Source of the DNA: Thermoplasmata archaeon
Lineage (GTDB): Archaea > Thermoplasmatota > Thermoplasmata > Thermoplasmatales > Thermoplasmataceae
DNA length: 6,689 bases
Reading direction: 5' to 3'
Assembly (NCBI GenBank): GCA_021833045.1
Contig: JAKBGP010000116.1
Span: 1 to 6,689, forward strand
A model generated the notes under the pieces. It did no database searches. It was not told the origin of the DNA and was given only the letters and a program-made list of their open reading frames with translations. Positions 1 through 5,584 of this stretch are shown piece by piece (positions within the stretch are counted from its first letter, which is position 1; each line of letters begins with the position of its first letter). A program made the position numbers and the translations under genes.

Positions 1-110
1 TACTGTCCATGCTGATTGCTATATTTCATTACCTAAAAATACTCTTTTTCCTTGGATAAAAATAAATTTTCAAATGTAAGTGTGTTGCATAACCCATGCA
101 ATAATCCTTT
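1..110. other. Non-coding flank, T-rich on the minus strand
   Basis: No gene is visible here. Read on the minus strand, which is the direction of the operon ending at 397, it contains T-rich stretches (complement of 56-72 and of about 33-51) and a small hairpin-capable repeat TTGCAT/ATGCAA (85-90 and 96-101, 5-base loop). Archaeal transcripts commonly end at T-rich tracts, so this may be where the operon terminates after crossing the transposase relic. No T-run lies directly after the last stop codon. The assignment is weak. Confidence 0.2.
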
Positions 111-340
111 TTGAAAACATTATCCCGAACATATCTCACGAGAGGCAAAACAGCAAAGGAGATCAAGAAGCTAGGAGAGGAACAGTGGGAAATAATCCAT
201 GAATATGGGAAGAGATGGACAGTAGGGATATATTTCTCAGGTTTCAAGCGGGGGGTAATGGGTGAGATCATGAGGACACGAAAGCGGATTGCGTGATCCA
301 GGAAGTCGGTCTCAAGGTTCTCTATTATAACATGATGTGA
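111..340 (+). pseudogene. Remnant of DDE transposase (IS5-like) C-terminus, frameshifted
   Basis: The plus strand encodes a fragment resembling the C-terminal end of IS5/IS4-type DDE transposases: a basic stretch, then YGKRW followed by FSGFKR and MGEI, matching the family pattern of a Trp-x-Val-Glu block followed by F-S-x-x-K-R. The Glu of that block, normally the last catalytic acid, is Gly here (GGG codon at about 225-227). The reading frame closes at TGA 294-296, but a second frame entered by about 287 continues with a plausible family tail (VIQEVGLKVLYYN) to TGA 338-340, so an indel between about 266 and 293 broke the gene. Upstream, TAA at 102-104 blocks the frame, and the N-terminal domains with the first two catalytic acids are absent. 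I see no flanking target duplication or paired terminal repeats. It is a dead relic marking past insertion at the edge of the operon. The exact family is inferred from motif memory only. Confidence 0.6.
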
Positions 341-396
341 GAGAACACAAGGACATATGGGTAGTTAGGCAACACGGTTTTCAAATGTTGATATTT

Positions 397-1047
397 TTAA
401 GGCATTTCTGCTACCACTCTAACTGGAGATCCATCGCATCTCTTTATCTTTAATGGGAATGCATAAACCTTCAGGAACTTGTTTCGAACATCTATAAGGT
501 TGGTCAAATTTTCTATTATTAGGACATCATGGGAGAGAAGTGTTTCATGAGCCGGTGATCCGTTTCTTTTGCCGCTCCTCTTAGAGGGATCCACTGATAT
601 GAGGTCGACACCTATGAACCTGAATCCTAACTCAACAATCCTTTCTCCAGCTTCCTTGCTAAGGAAAGGATATTTCCAGGTATAGTCTTCCTTTTTCCAC
701 TTTTTCTCCCACCCAGTCGATATGAGTAGGATGTCAGCCATTTTCAGCTGGTCTTCATGGCCAGTGAAAATATCAACCCCCATTTCCTGGAGATCATGAG
801 TATCAACTGGGAGAACATATGCAAGTCCCGAAAAATAATCAGGAGGAAAGGAATCAATGGTTTTTCCTCCCTGTATAAAGTGAACAGGAGCATCAATGTG
901 GGTCCCACTATGAGAGCTTAAGTCCATTTCAGTAAGTTGGGAACCTGTATGTTTGGAAACCACGGGGTTGAATTTCACGGGCCTGTGACCAAGGGCCTCA
1001 GACATATCATTTTCATAAACGTTGGAAAGATCAAACAGATGACTCAT
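397..1047 (-). CDS. Cyclase-family metal-dependent hydrolase (kynurenine formamidase-like)
   Basis: This 216-residue protein belongs to the cyclase/kynurenine formamidase family (PF04199), small cytoplasmic hydrolases that use one or two divalent metals to open amide, lactone or related bonds. The diagnostic motif is intact: H46-S-G-T-H50-x-D52-x-P-x-H56. The later ligands are also present: H167 in SPAHE and E179 in the IIEN segment. GVDLISVDP (146-154) matches the conserved strand before the second half-site. Length is normal for the family. The start overlaps the stop of the upstream dehydrogenase gene as ATGA (1044-1047), so it is translationally coupled and is the last gene of the transporter-dehydrogenase-cyclase operon. 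No tryptophan-degradation gene is nearby, so true kynurenine formamidase activity is unlikely. Isatin hydrolase-like or lactone/amide hydrolase activity in the same pathway is an inference. Fold and metal site are confident, substrate unknown. Confidence 0.88.
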   Translation of the reverse strand: MSHLFDLSNVYENDMSEALGHRPVKFNPVVSKHTGSQLTEMDLSSHSGTHIDAPVHFIQGGKTIDSFPPDYFSGLAYVLPVDTHDLQEMGVDIFTGHEDQLKMADILLISTGWEKKWKKEDYTWKYPFLSKEAGERIVELGFRFIGVDLISVDPSKRSGKRNGSPAHETLLSHDVLIIENLTNLIDVRNKFLKVYAFPLKIKRCDGSPVRVVAEMP

Positions 1048-2138
1048 TTGCTAACCAACTTTGTGAGTATGGTTCCCAGGTCTTTGGTTACACTATCTGT
1101 TGTACCTTTGCCATCCAGATCTGGGGTAAGTTCAAAATTGCCATCAAGAAGTCTCTCTGCAGATTCAGCAATAATTCCTGAAATTTTTTTCAATTTCTGA
1201 TCTGAGTTACGCTCACCAAGCCACTCCAACAACATTCCTATGCTCAAAAAAATGGCAAGTGGGTTTGCAATGTTCTTCCCTGCAATGTCCGGTGCAGATC
1301 CGTGGGTTGCTTGTGCCATCGCGAATTGATCTCCTGCATTAAGAGAAGGTGCCAGACCAAGGCTTCCAGCAATCGCTGCAGCCTCATCAGAAAGAATGTC
1401 ACCGTACATGTTCGTGGTCACAATGACATCATATTTCGTAGGATTCTTTACCAGATCATATGACATAGCATCAATGATCATACTGTTTGTCTTAACGTCA
1501 GAATAATCTCGGGCAATATTGTTGAAACATTCTAAGAACAAACCGTCAGTCACTTTAAGCACATTTTCCTTATGCACCGCTGTAACTAGTTTCCTTCTCT
1601 TCCTTGATAGTTCCATAGCATTTCTCGCAATCCTGTCGGAAGCTCTCTTGGTAACTACTCTCATAGACATTGCAACATCCTTTGTTGGCTGGAATCCACC
1701 ACTTCCGAAATACATGTTTCTGTCGCTGTAAAATCCCTCTGTATTTTCACGAACAATAACAATGTCAAACGGTTTTGCACCCTGTTTAATCCTGAATCCA
1801 AATGATTTACTTGGCCTGATGTTTGCATATAAATCAAACAATTTTCTTATTTTACCAGAAGGACTTGGAAAACCAGGATCATTAACGGGGTATTTTCCCA
1901 CATTTAATGGACCCAAAACAAGTCCATCAGAGTCTTTTATGGTGTCAATGGACGATTGAGGAAGTGAAACTCCATAATTTTGAATACCATCTTCTCCTAT
2001 ATCCACAATCAAAAATTCAATAAGATCTGTTTCTCCCAAATCCCTTAATATCTGTTTTAATAATTTTATGGAATTACCCACTATTTCAGGGCCAATTCCA
2101 TCTCCACGTGCTACTGCTAATTTATACTTTTCTTTCAT
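1044..2138 (-). CDS. Isocitrate/isopropylmalate dehydrogenase-family protein, NAD-type, substrate unknown
   Basis: This 364-residue cytoplasmic enzyme belongs to the metal-dependent beta-decarboxylating dehydrogenases, which oxidise a 2-hydroxy acid and release the beta-carboxylate as CO2. Visible landmarks are GDGIGPE (12-18), the arginines of the substrate pocket (R98, R108 in YANIRP, R130 in RENTEG), Y137, catalytic K190 in AVHKEN, and metal aspartates D223, D247 and D251 in the YGDILSDE block. The cofactor loop HGSAPDIAGKN (279-289) has Asp-Ile at 284-285, the NAD+ signature; NADP+ enzymes carry Lys-Tyr there. The loop before R98 (FPSPSGKIRK) does not match isocitrate, isopropylmalate, homoisocitrate or tartrate dehydrogenases as I know them, so the substrate is open. 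The start is well fixed by a strong Shine-Dalgarno GGAGGAGG (complement of 2142-2149) and the ATGA overlap with the transporter gene. No leucine or citrate-cycle genes are adjacent, which favours a catabolic role. Confidence 0.9.
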   Translation of the reverse strand: MKEKYKLAVARGDGIGPEIVGNSIKLLKQILRDLGETDLIEFLIVDIGEDGIQNYGVSLPQSSIDTIKDSDGLVLGPLNVGKYPVNDPGFPSPSGKIRKLFDLYANIRPSKSFGFRIKQGAKPFDIVIVRENTEGFYSDRNMYFGSGGFQPTKDVAMSMRVVTKRASDRIARNAMELSRKRRKLVTAVHKENVLKVTDGLFLECFNNIARDYSDVKTNSMIIDAMSYDLVKNPTKYDVIVTTNMYGDILSDEAAAIAGSLGLAPSLNAGDQFAMAQATHGSAPDIAGKNIANPLAIFLSIGMLLEWLGERNSDQKLKKISGIIAESAERLLDGNFELTPDLDGKGTTDSVTKDLGTILTKLVSK

Positions 2139-3580
2139 CTGCCTCCTCCAGTACTGTTATCAACTTCAGCTCCTCTAATCTCATATTCAATATCCTCCAA
2201 AGTCATTTTAGTTGTCTCCTTTAAGAAGAAAACTGCCATGAATCCTATGATTGAGACAATACCAAGCATAAGGTAAGCTTCGTATATTCCGGCAGTTTTT
2301 GATATGGACAGGGTCGCCTGCAGTATAATATATCCAGCAATGAAGGTGAATATAACACCAGACCACAGTCTTCCGATTATTTCATTCATGTAAACTCCTA
2401 CACCCCTTGCAGGAGTTGGATATGTTTCACTGGAAAACATTCTCCATAGTGGTGAATTGGAGTTGGCGGACCAGAATATAAACATCACTACAATGACAAT
2501 GAATATTGTCGAAAAGTGGTATGCATAGAGGATCATGGAAAGCATAAAGGCACCAAACATGAGGAAAAGTGCAATTTTCTTCCTCCCAATCTTATCTACA
2601 AGGAACATAACTGCAGCCTTGGGTCCAAGCATCACTCCATTCATAATGGTAGCAAGCAGAAAGGCAATAGTACTGCTATATCCAATGGTTCTGAATATCT
2701 CAGGACCATAGATATTGGAAAGGTAGAATCCCGAAAGCATAGCGGATGTGTAAATCCAAAGTGGCACTGAATATTTCAGATATTTCCTTGAAAACAGCTC
2801 TTTGTAAGAGAACTTGATTTTCTCAACTCTCTCAGCATTTTTGTTTATTTTCAGCGCAGGGAGCTCCTTTCCATACTGTTTCTGAACAGTTTCTTCTATT
2901 TTGGACAGAATCTCCTCTGCCTCTTCCATTCTCCCTTTACGCTCCAGCCACCTTGGAGATTGTGGGAGATACTTATAGTACAATGGGTAGAATATGATCG
3001 GGATAAAACCAAGAGCAAATACAACTCTCCATGAAATTGACGCACTAAGGTTTGGGACAACAAAGAGTCCTATAAGGGGTGCCAGGAAATATCCGAATAC
3101 AAAGAAGAGATCGATAAATGCTAGGTAATAACCACGCCTCTGTCTCGGAATAAATTCAGCAAGGTATGGGTATGGGAATGCATATACTGCTCCGGCTCCA
3201 AGTCCCTGTATCACCCTAAGTATAACAAGCAATTCAAAGTTGGCAGGGATTATGGCTATAATGCCAGAAAGACCAATAAGTATCAACAGACCGACCAATA
3301 AAACTCTTCTCTTACCATATTTGTCTGTTAGTGGTCCTGCAAATACCATTCCTATTATAATGCCTATTGTGATGGAAACTCCAAATAGGGCTATAAAGAA
3401 GGTAGTATGGCCAGGAAACTTACCAAGCACCACTGTTACTGTTCCAGTAATCCCAAGGTCCAGGGACTCATACATATATATGAGGCCAACAAGAAGGGCG
3501 ATTAGCCTGTGCCAACGCACAATGGGCAATCGCTCTAAACGCTCTGCAGAATGTATCATCTCCTTTGTACTTTCTACCAT
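2135..3580 (-). CDS. MFS transporter, sugar porter/organic acid symporter type
   Basis: This 481-residue integral membrane protein has about 12 hydrophobic helices and a charged central loop (about 203-270), the usual major facilitator layout and length. Family motifs are in order: GPLTDKYGKRR between helices 2 and 3 (82-92), PRQRRG in the helix 4-5 loop (145-150), LPQSPRWLERKGR after helix 6 (205-217, the sugar-porter PESPRWL motif), DKIGRKK between helices 8 and 9 (329-335), SSETYPTPARG (383-393), and KETTKMTLEDIE after helix 12 (454-465, variant of PETKG). Helix 1 carries acidic E38 and D41, similar in place to the DGxD motif of aromatic-acid/H+ symporters, so proton-coupled import of a sugar or organic acid is the best guess. 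It leads the operon, ahead of the dehydrogenase and cyclase genes. The first ATG is preferred because a TATA element lies about 27 bases upstream, which fits a leaderless transcript. Substrate is unknown. Confidence 0.92.
   Translation of the reverse strand: MVESTKEMIHSAERLERLPIVRWHRLIALLVGLIYMYESLDLGITGTVTVVLGKFPGHTTFFIALFGVSITIGIIIGMVFAGPLTDKYGKRRVLLVGLLILIGLSGIIAIIPANFELLVILRVIQGLGAGAVYAFPYPYLAEFIPRQRRGYYLAFIDLFFVFGYFLAPLIGLFVVPNLSASISWRVVFALGFIPIIFYPLYYKYLPQSPRWLERKGRMEEAEEILSKIEETVQKQYGKELPALKINKNAERVEKIKFSYKELFSRKYLKYSVPLWIYTSAMLSGFYLSNIYGPEIFRTIGYSSTIAFLLATIMNGVMLGPKAAVMFLVDKIGRKKIALFLMFGAFMLSMILYAYHFSTIFIVIVVMFIFWSANSNSPLWRMFSSETYPTPARGVGVYMNEIIGRLWSGVIFTFIAGYIILQATLSISKTAGIYEAYLMLGIVSIIGFMAVFFLKETTKMTLEDIEYEIRGAEVDNSTGGGR
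2139..2149 (-). promoter_or_regulatory. Strong Shine-Dalgarno for the dehydrogenase gene
   Basis: On the minus strand GGAGGAGG lies within the last codons of the transporter gene (its Gly-Gly-Gly-Arg end) and ends three bases before the dehydrogenase ATG; the upstream GGAGG is six bases away. It fixes the dehydrogenase start and suggests efficient internal re-initiation within the operon. The other internal starts (1047 and 4840) lack a comparable site and appear to depend on stop/start overlap. Confidence 0.75.
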
Positions 3581-3603
3581 AAAAACATATGTCCTAAAAT
3601 ATA

Positions 3604-3618
3604 CTTAATATTTTCTAT
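3604..3618 (-). promoter_or_regulatory. BRE/TATA promoter of the transporter operon
   Basis: Read on the minus strand, GATAGAAAATATTAAG has a purine-rich BRE (GAAA) followed by a TATA-like TATTAAG centred near 3607, about 27 bases before the transporter ATG at 3580. This is the spacing of a leaderless archaeal transcript. A second TATA-like string (TATATTTTA, complement of 3595-3603) is only about 19 bases from the ATG, too close for the same start. The BRE lies inside the left arm of the shared inverted repeat, so a protein bound there would compete with TFB/TBP. Confidence 0.5.
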
Positions 3619-3639
3619 CAAAACATTTATTGATAGAAA
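3612..3639. promoter_or_regulatory. Perfect inverted repeat between divergent operons, candidate shared operator
   Basis: TTTCTATCAA (3612-3621) and TTGATAGAAA (3630-3639) are exact reverse complements with an 8-base spacer, making a 28-bp dyad in the middle of the short divergent intergenic region. The outer ends of the arms (GATAGAAA on each strand) serve as the BRE-like sequence of the two promoters, and the TATA elements begin directly outside. The centre (3625.5) is exactly equidistant from the transporter ATG (3580) and the ATG at 3671. One dimeric regulator could control both operons. The centre falls between two bases, so this is not a classic T-N11-A LysR box. Confidence 0.6.
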
Positions 3640-3648
3640 TTTTTAATA
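3634..3648 (+). promoter_or_regulatory. BRE/TATA promoter of the enolase-superfamily operon
   Basis: GATAGAAATTTTTAATA contains a BRE-like GAAA followed by a T/A-rich TATA element (3640-3648, centre about 3644). The element is 27 bases before the ATG at 3671, the same spacing as in the divergent transporter promoter. It overlaps the upstream in-frame ATG at 3650, which would place that ATG upstream of the predicted transcription start. Confidence 0.5.
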
Positions 3649-3670
3649 GATGAGAATCTCTAAAGCATCT

Positions 3671-4840
3671 ATGGTTGACACAAAGATAAAAAAAGTAGAG
3701 ACCTACGCCCTAGAAGTACCTATAACGAAGATGGACAACCCTCCTGAGAGCCTGCCGTACTATCAGGAATTGAAAGCCATAGTATTTGGTTCTTACAAAA
3801 GTGTCATTGTAAAAATAACAGCCGATGATGGAACATTTGGTATAGGTGAGTGCATGACCAGGCTATCTCCAGCAGCCCTGACCTCAATTATTCATGATGT
3901 TTTGAAACCGGTCATAATGGACAGAGACCCATTGGAAAAAGAGGTTCTGTGGGAAGAAATGTATTCCACAATGATGCAGAGGGGGCACTATAAGGGATAC
4001 ATGATTGAAGCAATGAGCGGAGTAGATATGGCACTATGGGATTTGTCGGGAAGATTGCTTAACAAGCCCGTATACACCCTGTTGGGTGGCAAGTTCAGGG
4101 ACACTATACAATGCTATGCTTCATCTATAAGGTTCAAGAAACCAAAAGAGGTTGTTGAGGAAGTAAGATCAGTGGTAAACGAAGGTTTTAAACAGGTCAA
4201 GCTGAAGATTGGAAGAGGGATAGAAGAGGATATCAGTGCCGTAAAACTGGTAAAAGAAGAGTTTGGCGACGAACTGCGTGTGATGGTGGATGCAAATTCA
4301 GGATACAATGTAAATTCGGCAATAAAACTGGGAAGGGCATTTGAGAAACTGGATGTATTCTGGTTTGAGGAGCCAATACCTCCACATGATCTTCCCGGAT
4401 ATGCTGAACTGACACACAAACTGGATATACCAATTGCCGCAGGTGAATCGGAATTCACCAGGTATGGATTCAGGGACCTTATTGAAGTTGGCCACATAGA
4501 CATAATCCAGCCCAACGTTGGCAGAGCGGGCGGCTTTTCAGAAGTCAAGAAAATACTCGCAATAGCAAGTGCTCATGGGATTCCATTTGCTCCACATACT
4601 GGGAGTTCGTCTGGAGTGACAATGGCAGCAGAGCTGCATCTTGCCTCATCTGCCTCAAATTTCCTCGTATATGAGTTTATGAGAACAGCATGGTCGCATG
4701 AAGCACCAAACCCCTTGAAAAATGAGATAATTACAGAAGTACTTGACAAACACGAGAATGGAAGTATAAAAGTTCCAAAGGGTGCCGGACTAGGAATTGA
4801 ATTAAATTATGAAGCAGTGAGGAAGTACGAGATGAAATAA
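3671..4840 (+). CDS. Mandelate racemase/muconate lactonizing-family enzyme (acid dehydratase or racemase)
   Basis: This cytoplasmic enolase-superfamily enzyme abstracts the proton alpha to a carboxylate bound to Mg2+. Numbered from the ATG at 3671 (389 residues), it has an N-terminal capping domain to about residue 120, then the barrel: K177-x-K179, metal ligands D207 (VDANSGY), E233 (WFEEP) and E259 (AAGESE), D277 paired with H309 (APHTG), and E335. The KxK motif plus His/Asp dyad defines the mandelate racemase subgroup (racemases and sugar-acid or tartrate-type dehydratases) and argues against muconate cycloisomerase. I prefer the start at 3671 over the in-frame ATG at 3650: a TATA element lies 27 bases before it, the promoter geometry mirrors the divergent gene, and IKKVETY then falls at the usual position near the N-terminus. 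It heads a two-gene operon with the metallo-beta-lactamase-fold gene. Substrate is unknown; an acid imported by the divergent transporter is likely. Confidence 0.9.
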   Translation: MVDTKIKKVETYALEVPITKMDNPPESLPYYQELKAIVFGSYKSVIVKITADDGTFGIGECMTRLSPAALTSIIHDVLKPVIMDRDPLEKEVLWEEMYSTMMQRGHYKGYMIEAMSGVDMALWDLSGRLLNKPVYTLLGGKFRDTIQCYASSIRFKKPKEVVEEVRSVVNEGFKQVKLKIGRGIEEDISAVKLVKEEFGDELRVMVDANSGYNVNSAIKLGRAFEKLDVFWFEEPIPPHDLPGYAELTHKLDIPIAAGESEFTRYGFRDLIEVGHIDIIQPNVGRAGGFSEVKKILAIASAHGIPFAPHTGSSSGVTMAAELHLASSASNFLVYEFMRTAWSHEAPNPLKNEIITEVLDKHENGSIKVPKGAGLGIELNYEAVRKYEMK

Positions 4841-5583
4841 TGGAATACTCCGTACTTCTTAAAGGGAATAATACCCGGACAAGCATTGGTGCCCTGGGAG
4901 CATCAACTGTTACCTTGGTGGAATCCCATGGGGAGAGAATACTCATTGATGTTACACATTATGGAAGGAGGAGGCTCCTTTTAGATGCCCTCTCCAAAAA
5001 GAATCTTTCACCAAAGGACATAGATGTGGTAATCCTTACACATCTTCACTGGGATCATGCCCTTAATGTGGATCTCTTTAAGAATTCCAGGATCTATGTT
5101 TCAGAAAAAGAACTGGATTATAATAACAGGATTACCGAAGAGGATCCATTCACTATCAGGAATTTCAAGAAACTCATAGATCATAGCAACATTGTTTACA
5201 CTAATGGGGGTGACCGCATCAGCAATGAAGTCAAAATTTTGGATACTCGCGGACACACTGAGGGACACTTAAGCGTCGCAGTTGGAAACCCAAATGAGGG
5301 ATTTATTACCACAGGGGACTCCATAACCAATATGAGGGCGTGGAACAGGAATAGACCTGATATTGTTATGTTCGATGAAAAATATGCCTTAAAAAGTGTC
5401 GAAGAAATAAAGAAACTTGGATATAAGCTGATTATACCCGGTCACGACCCACCTTTTACAGTCTCAGAAAACTCCCTGGAATTCACAGAAACTGAAAAGG
5501 TTGAGATTATATTCAGGGAAGACCGGGAAAAAGATTTCAGATTTACTTTCTCAGAAGACTCATCGAAAAAAGGTTACCTGTAA
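4840..5583 (+). CDS. Metallo-beta-lactamase-fold hydrolase, lactonase-like
   Basis: This 247-residue protein has the full dinuclear metal site of the metallo-beta-lactamase superfamily: H68-x-H70-x-D72-H73 (THLHWDH), H139 in DTRGHTEGH, D160 in TTGDS, and H202 in IPGHD. Size and motif spacing resemble AHL lactonase-type (AiiA-like) members, and no signal peptide is evident, so it probably acts in the cytoplasm. The ATG shares its first base with the TAA of the upstream enolase-superfamily gene (TAATG), so translation is coupled and the two products are expected to work in one pathway. Hydrolysis of a lactone or thioester before or after the dehydratase/racemase step is inference; glyoxalase II-like or other activities remain possible. 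The C-terminal tail (about 215-247) is strongly charged. The gene ends one base before the convergent regulator's stop codon. Confidence 0.88.
   Translation: MEYSVLLKGNNTRTSIGALGASTVTLVESHGERILIDVTHYGRRRLLLDALSKKNLSPKDIDVVILTHLHWDHALNVDLFKNSRIYVSEKELDYNNRITEEDPFTIRNFKKLIDHSNIVYTNGGDRISNEVKILDTRGHTEGHLSVAVGNPNEGFITTGDSITNMRAWNRNRPDIVMFDEKYALKSVEEIKKLGYKLIIPGHDPPFTVSENSLEFTETEKVEIIFREDREKDFRFTFSEDSSKKGYL
5566..5571 (-). terminator. Possible T-run terminator of the LysR gene
   Basis: On the minus strand a run of six T lies 14 bases after the regulator's stop codon, inside the last codons of the metallo-beta-lactamase-fold gene. Archaeal RNA polymerase often releases at such T-tracts without a hairpin. 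It is short, and the call is tentative. No comparable tract follows the metallo-beta-lactamase-fold gene on the plus strand. Confidence 0.3.
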
Positions 5584-5584
5584 G

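Noticed and set aside
85..101. TTGCAT/ATGCAA hairpin as an intrinsic terminator
   Set aside because: The stem has only six base pairs and low stability, and the following T-rich tract is not directly adjacent. Noted in the flank description only.
317..346. 7-bp inverted repeat GTTCTCT/AGAGAAC with 16-base spacer as an IS terminal repeat or terminator
   Set aside because: Arms are short, the spacer is long, the left arm overlaps the transposase tail, and no matching second IS end is visible.
3240..3608. 122-codon open frame on the plus strand opposite the transporter gene
   Set aside because: It is antisense to a clear membrane protein gene, its translation resembles no family, and it overlaps the divergent promoter region.
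3612..3639. Reading the palindrome as a classic LysR T-N11-A box
   Set aside because: The symmetry centre lies between two bases, so no symmetric T-N11-A fits. LysR binding here is kept only as a hypothesis.
4114..4548. 144-codon open frame on the minus strand opposite the enolase-superfamily gene
   Set aside because: Its serine/threonine/proline-rich translation is typical of a shadow frame, and the opposite strand carries all catalytic motifs of a recognised enzyme.
3671..4840. Muconate cycloisomerase and a beta-ketoadipate-type aromatic pathway
   Set aside because: The protein has the His/Asp dyad (H309/D277) of the mandelate racemase subgroup in place of the second-lysine arrangement of cycloisomerases, and no ring-cleavage or other ketoadipate genes are present.
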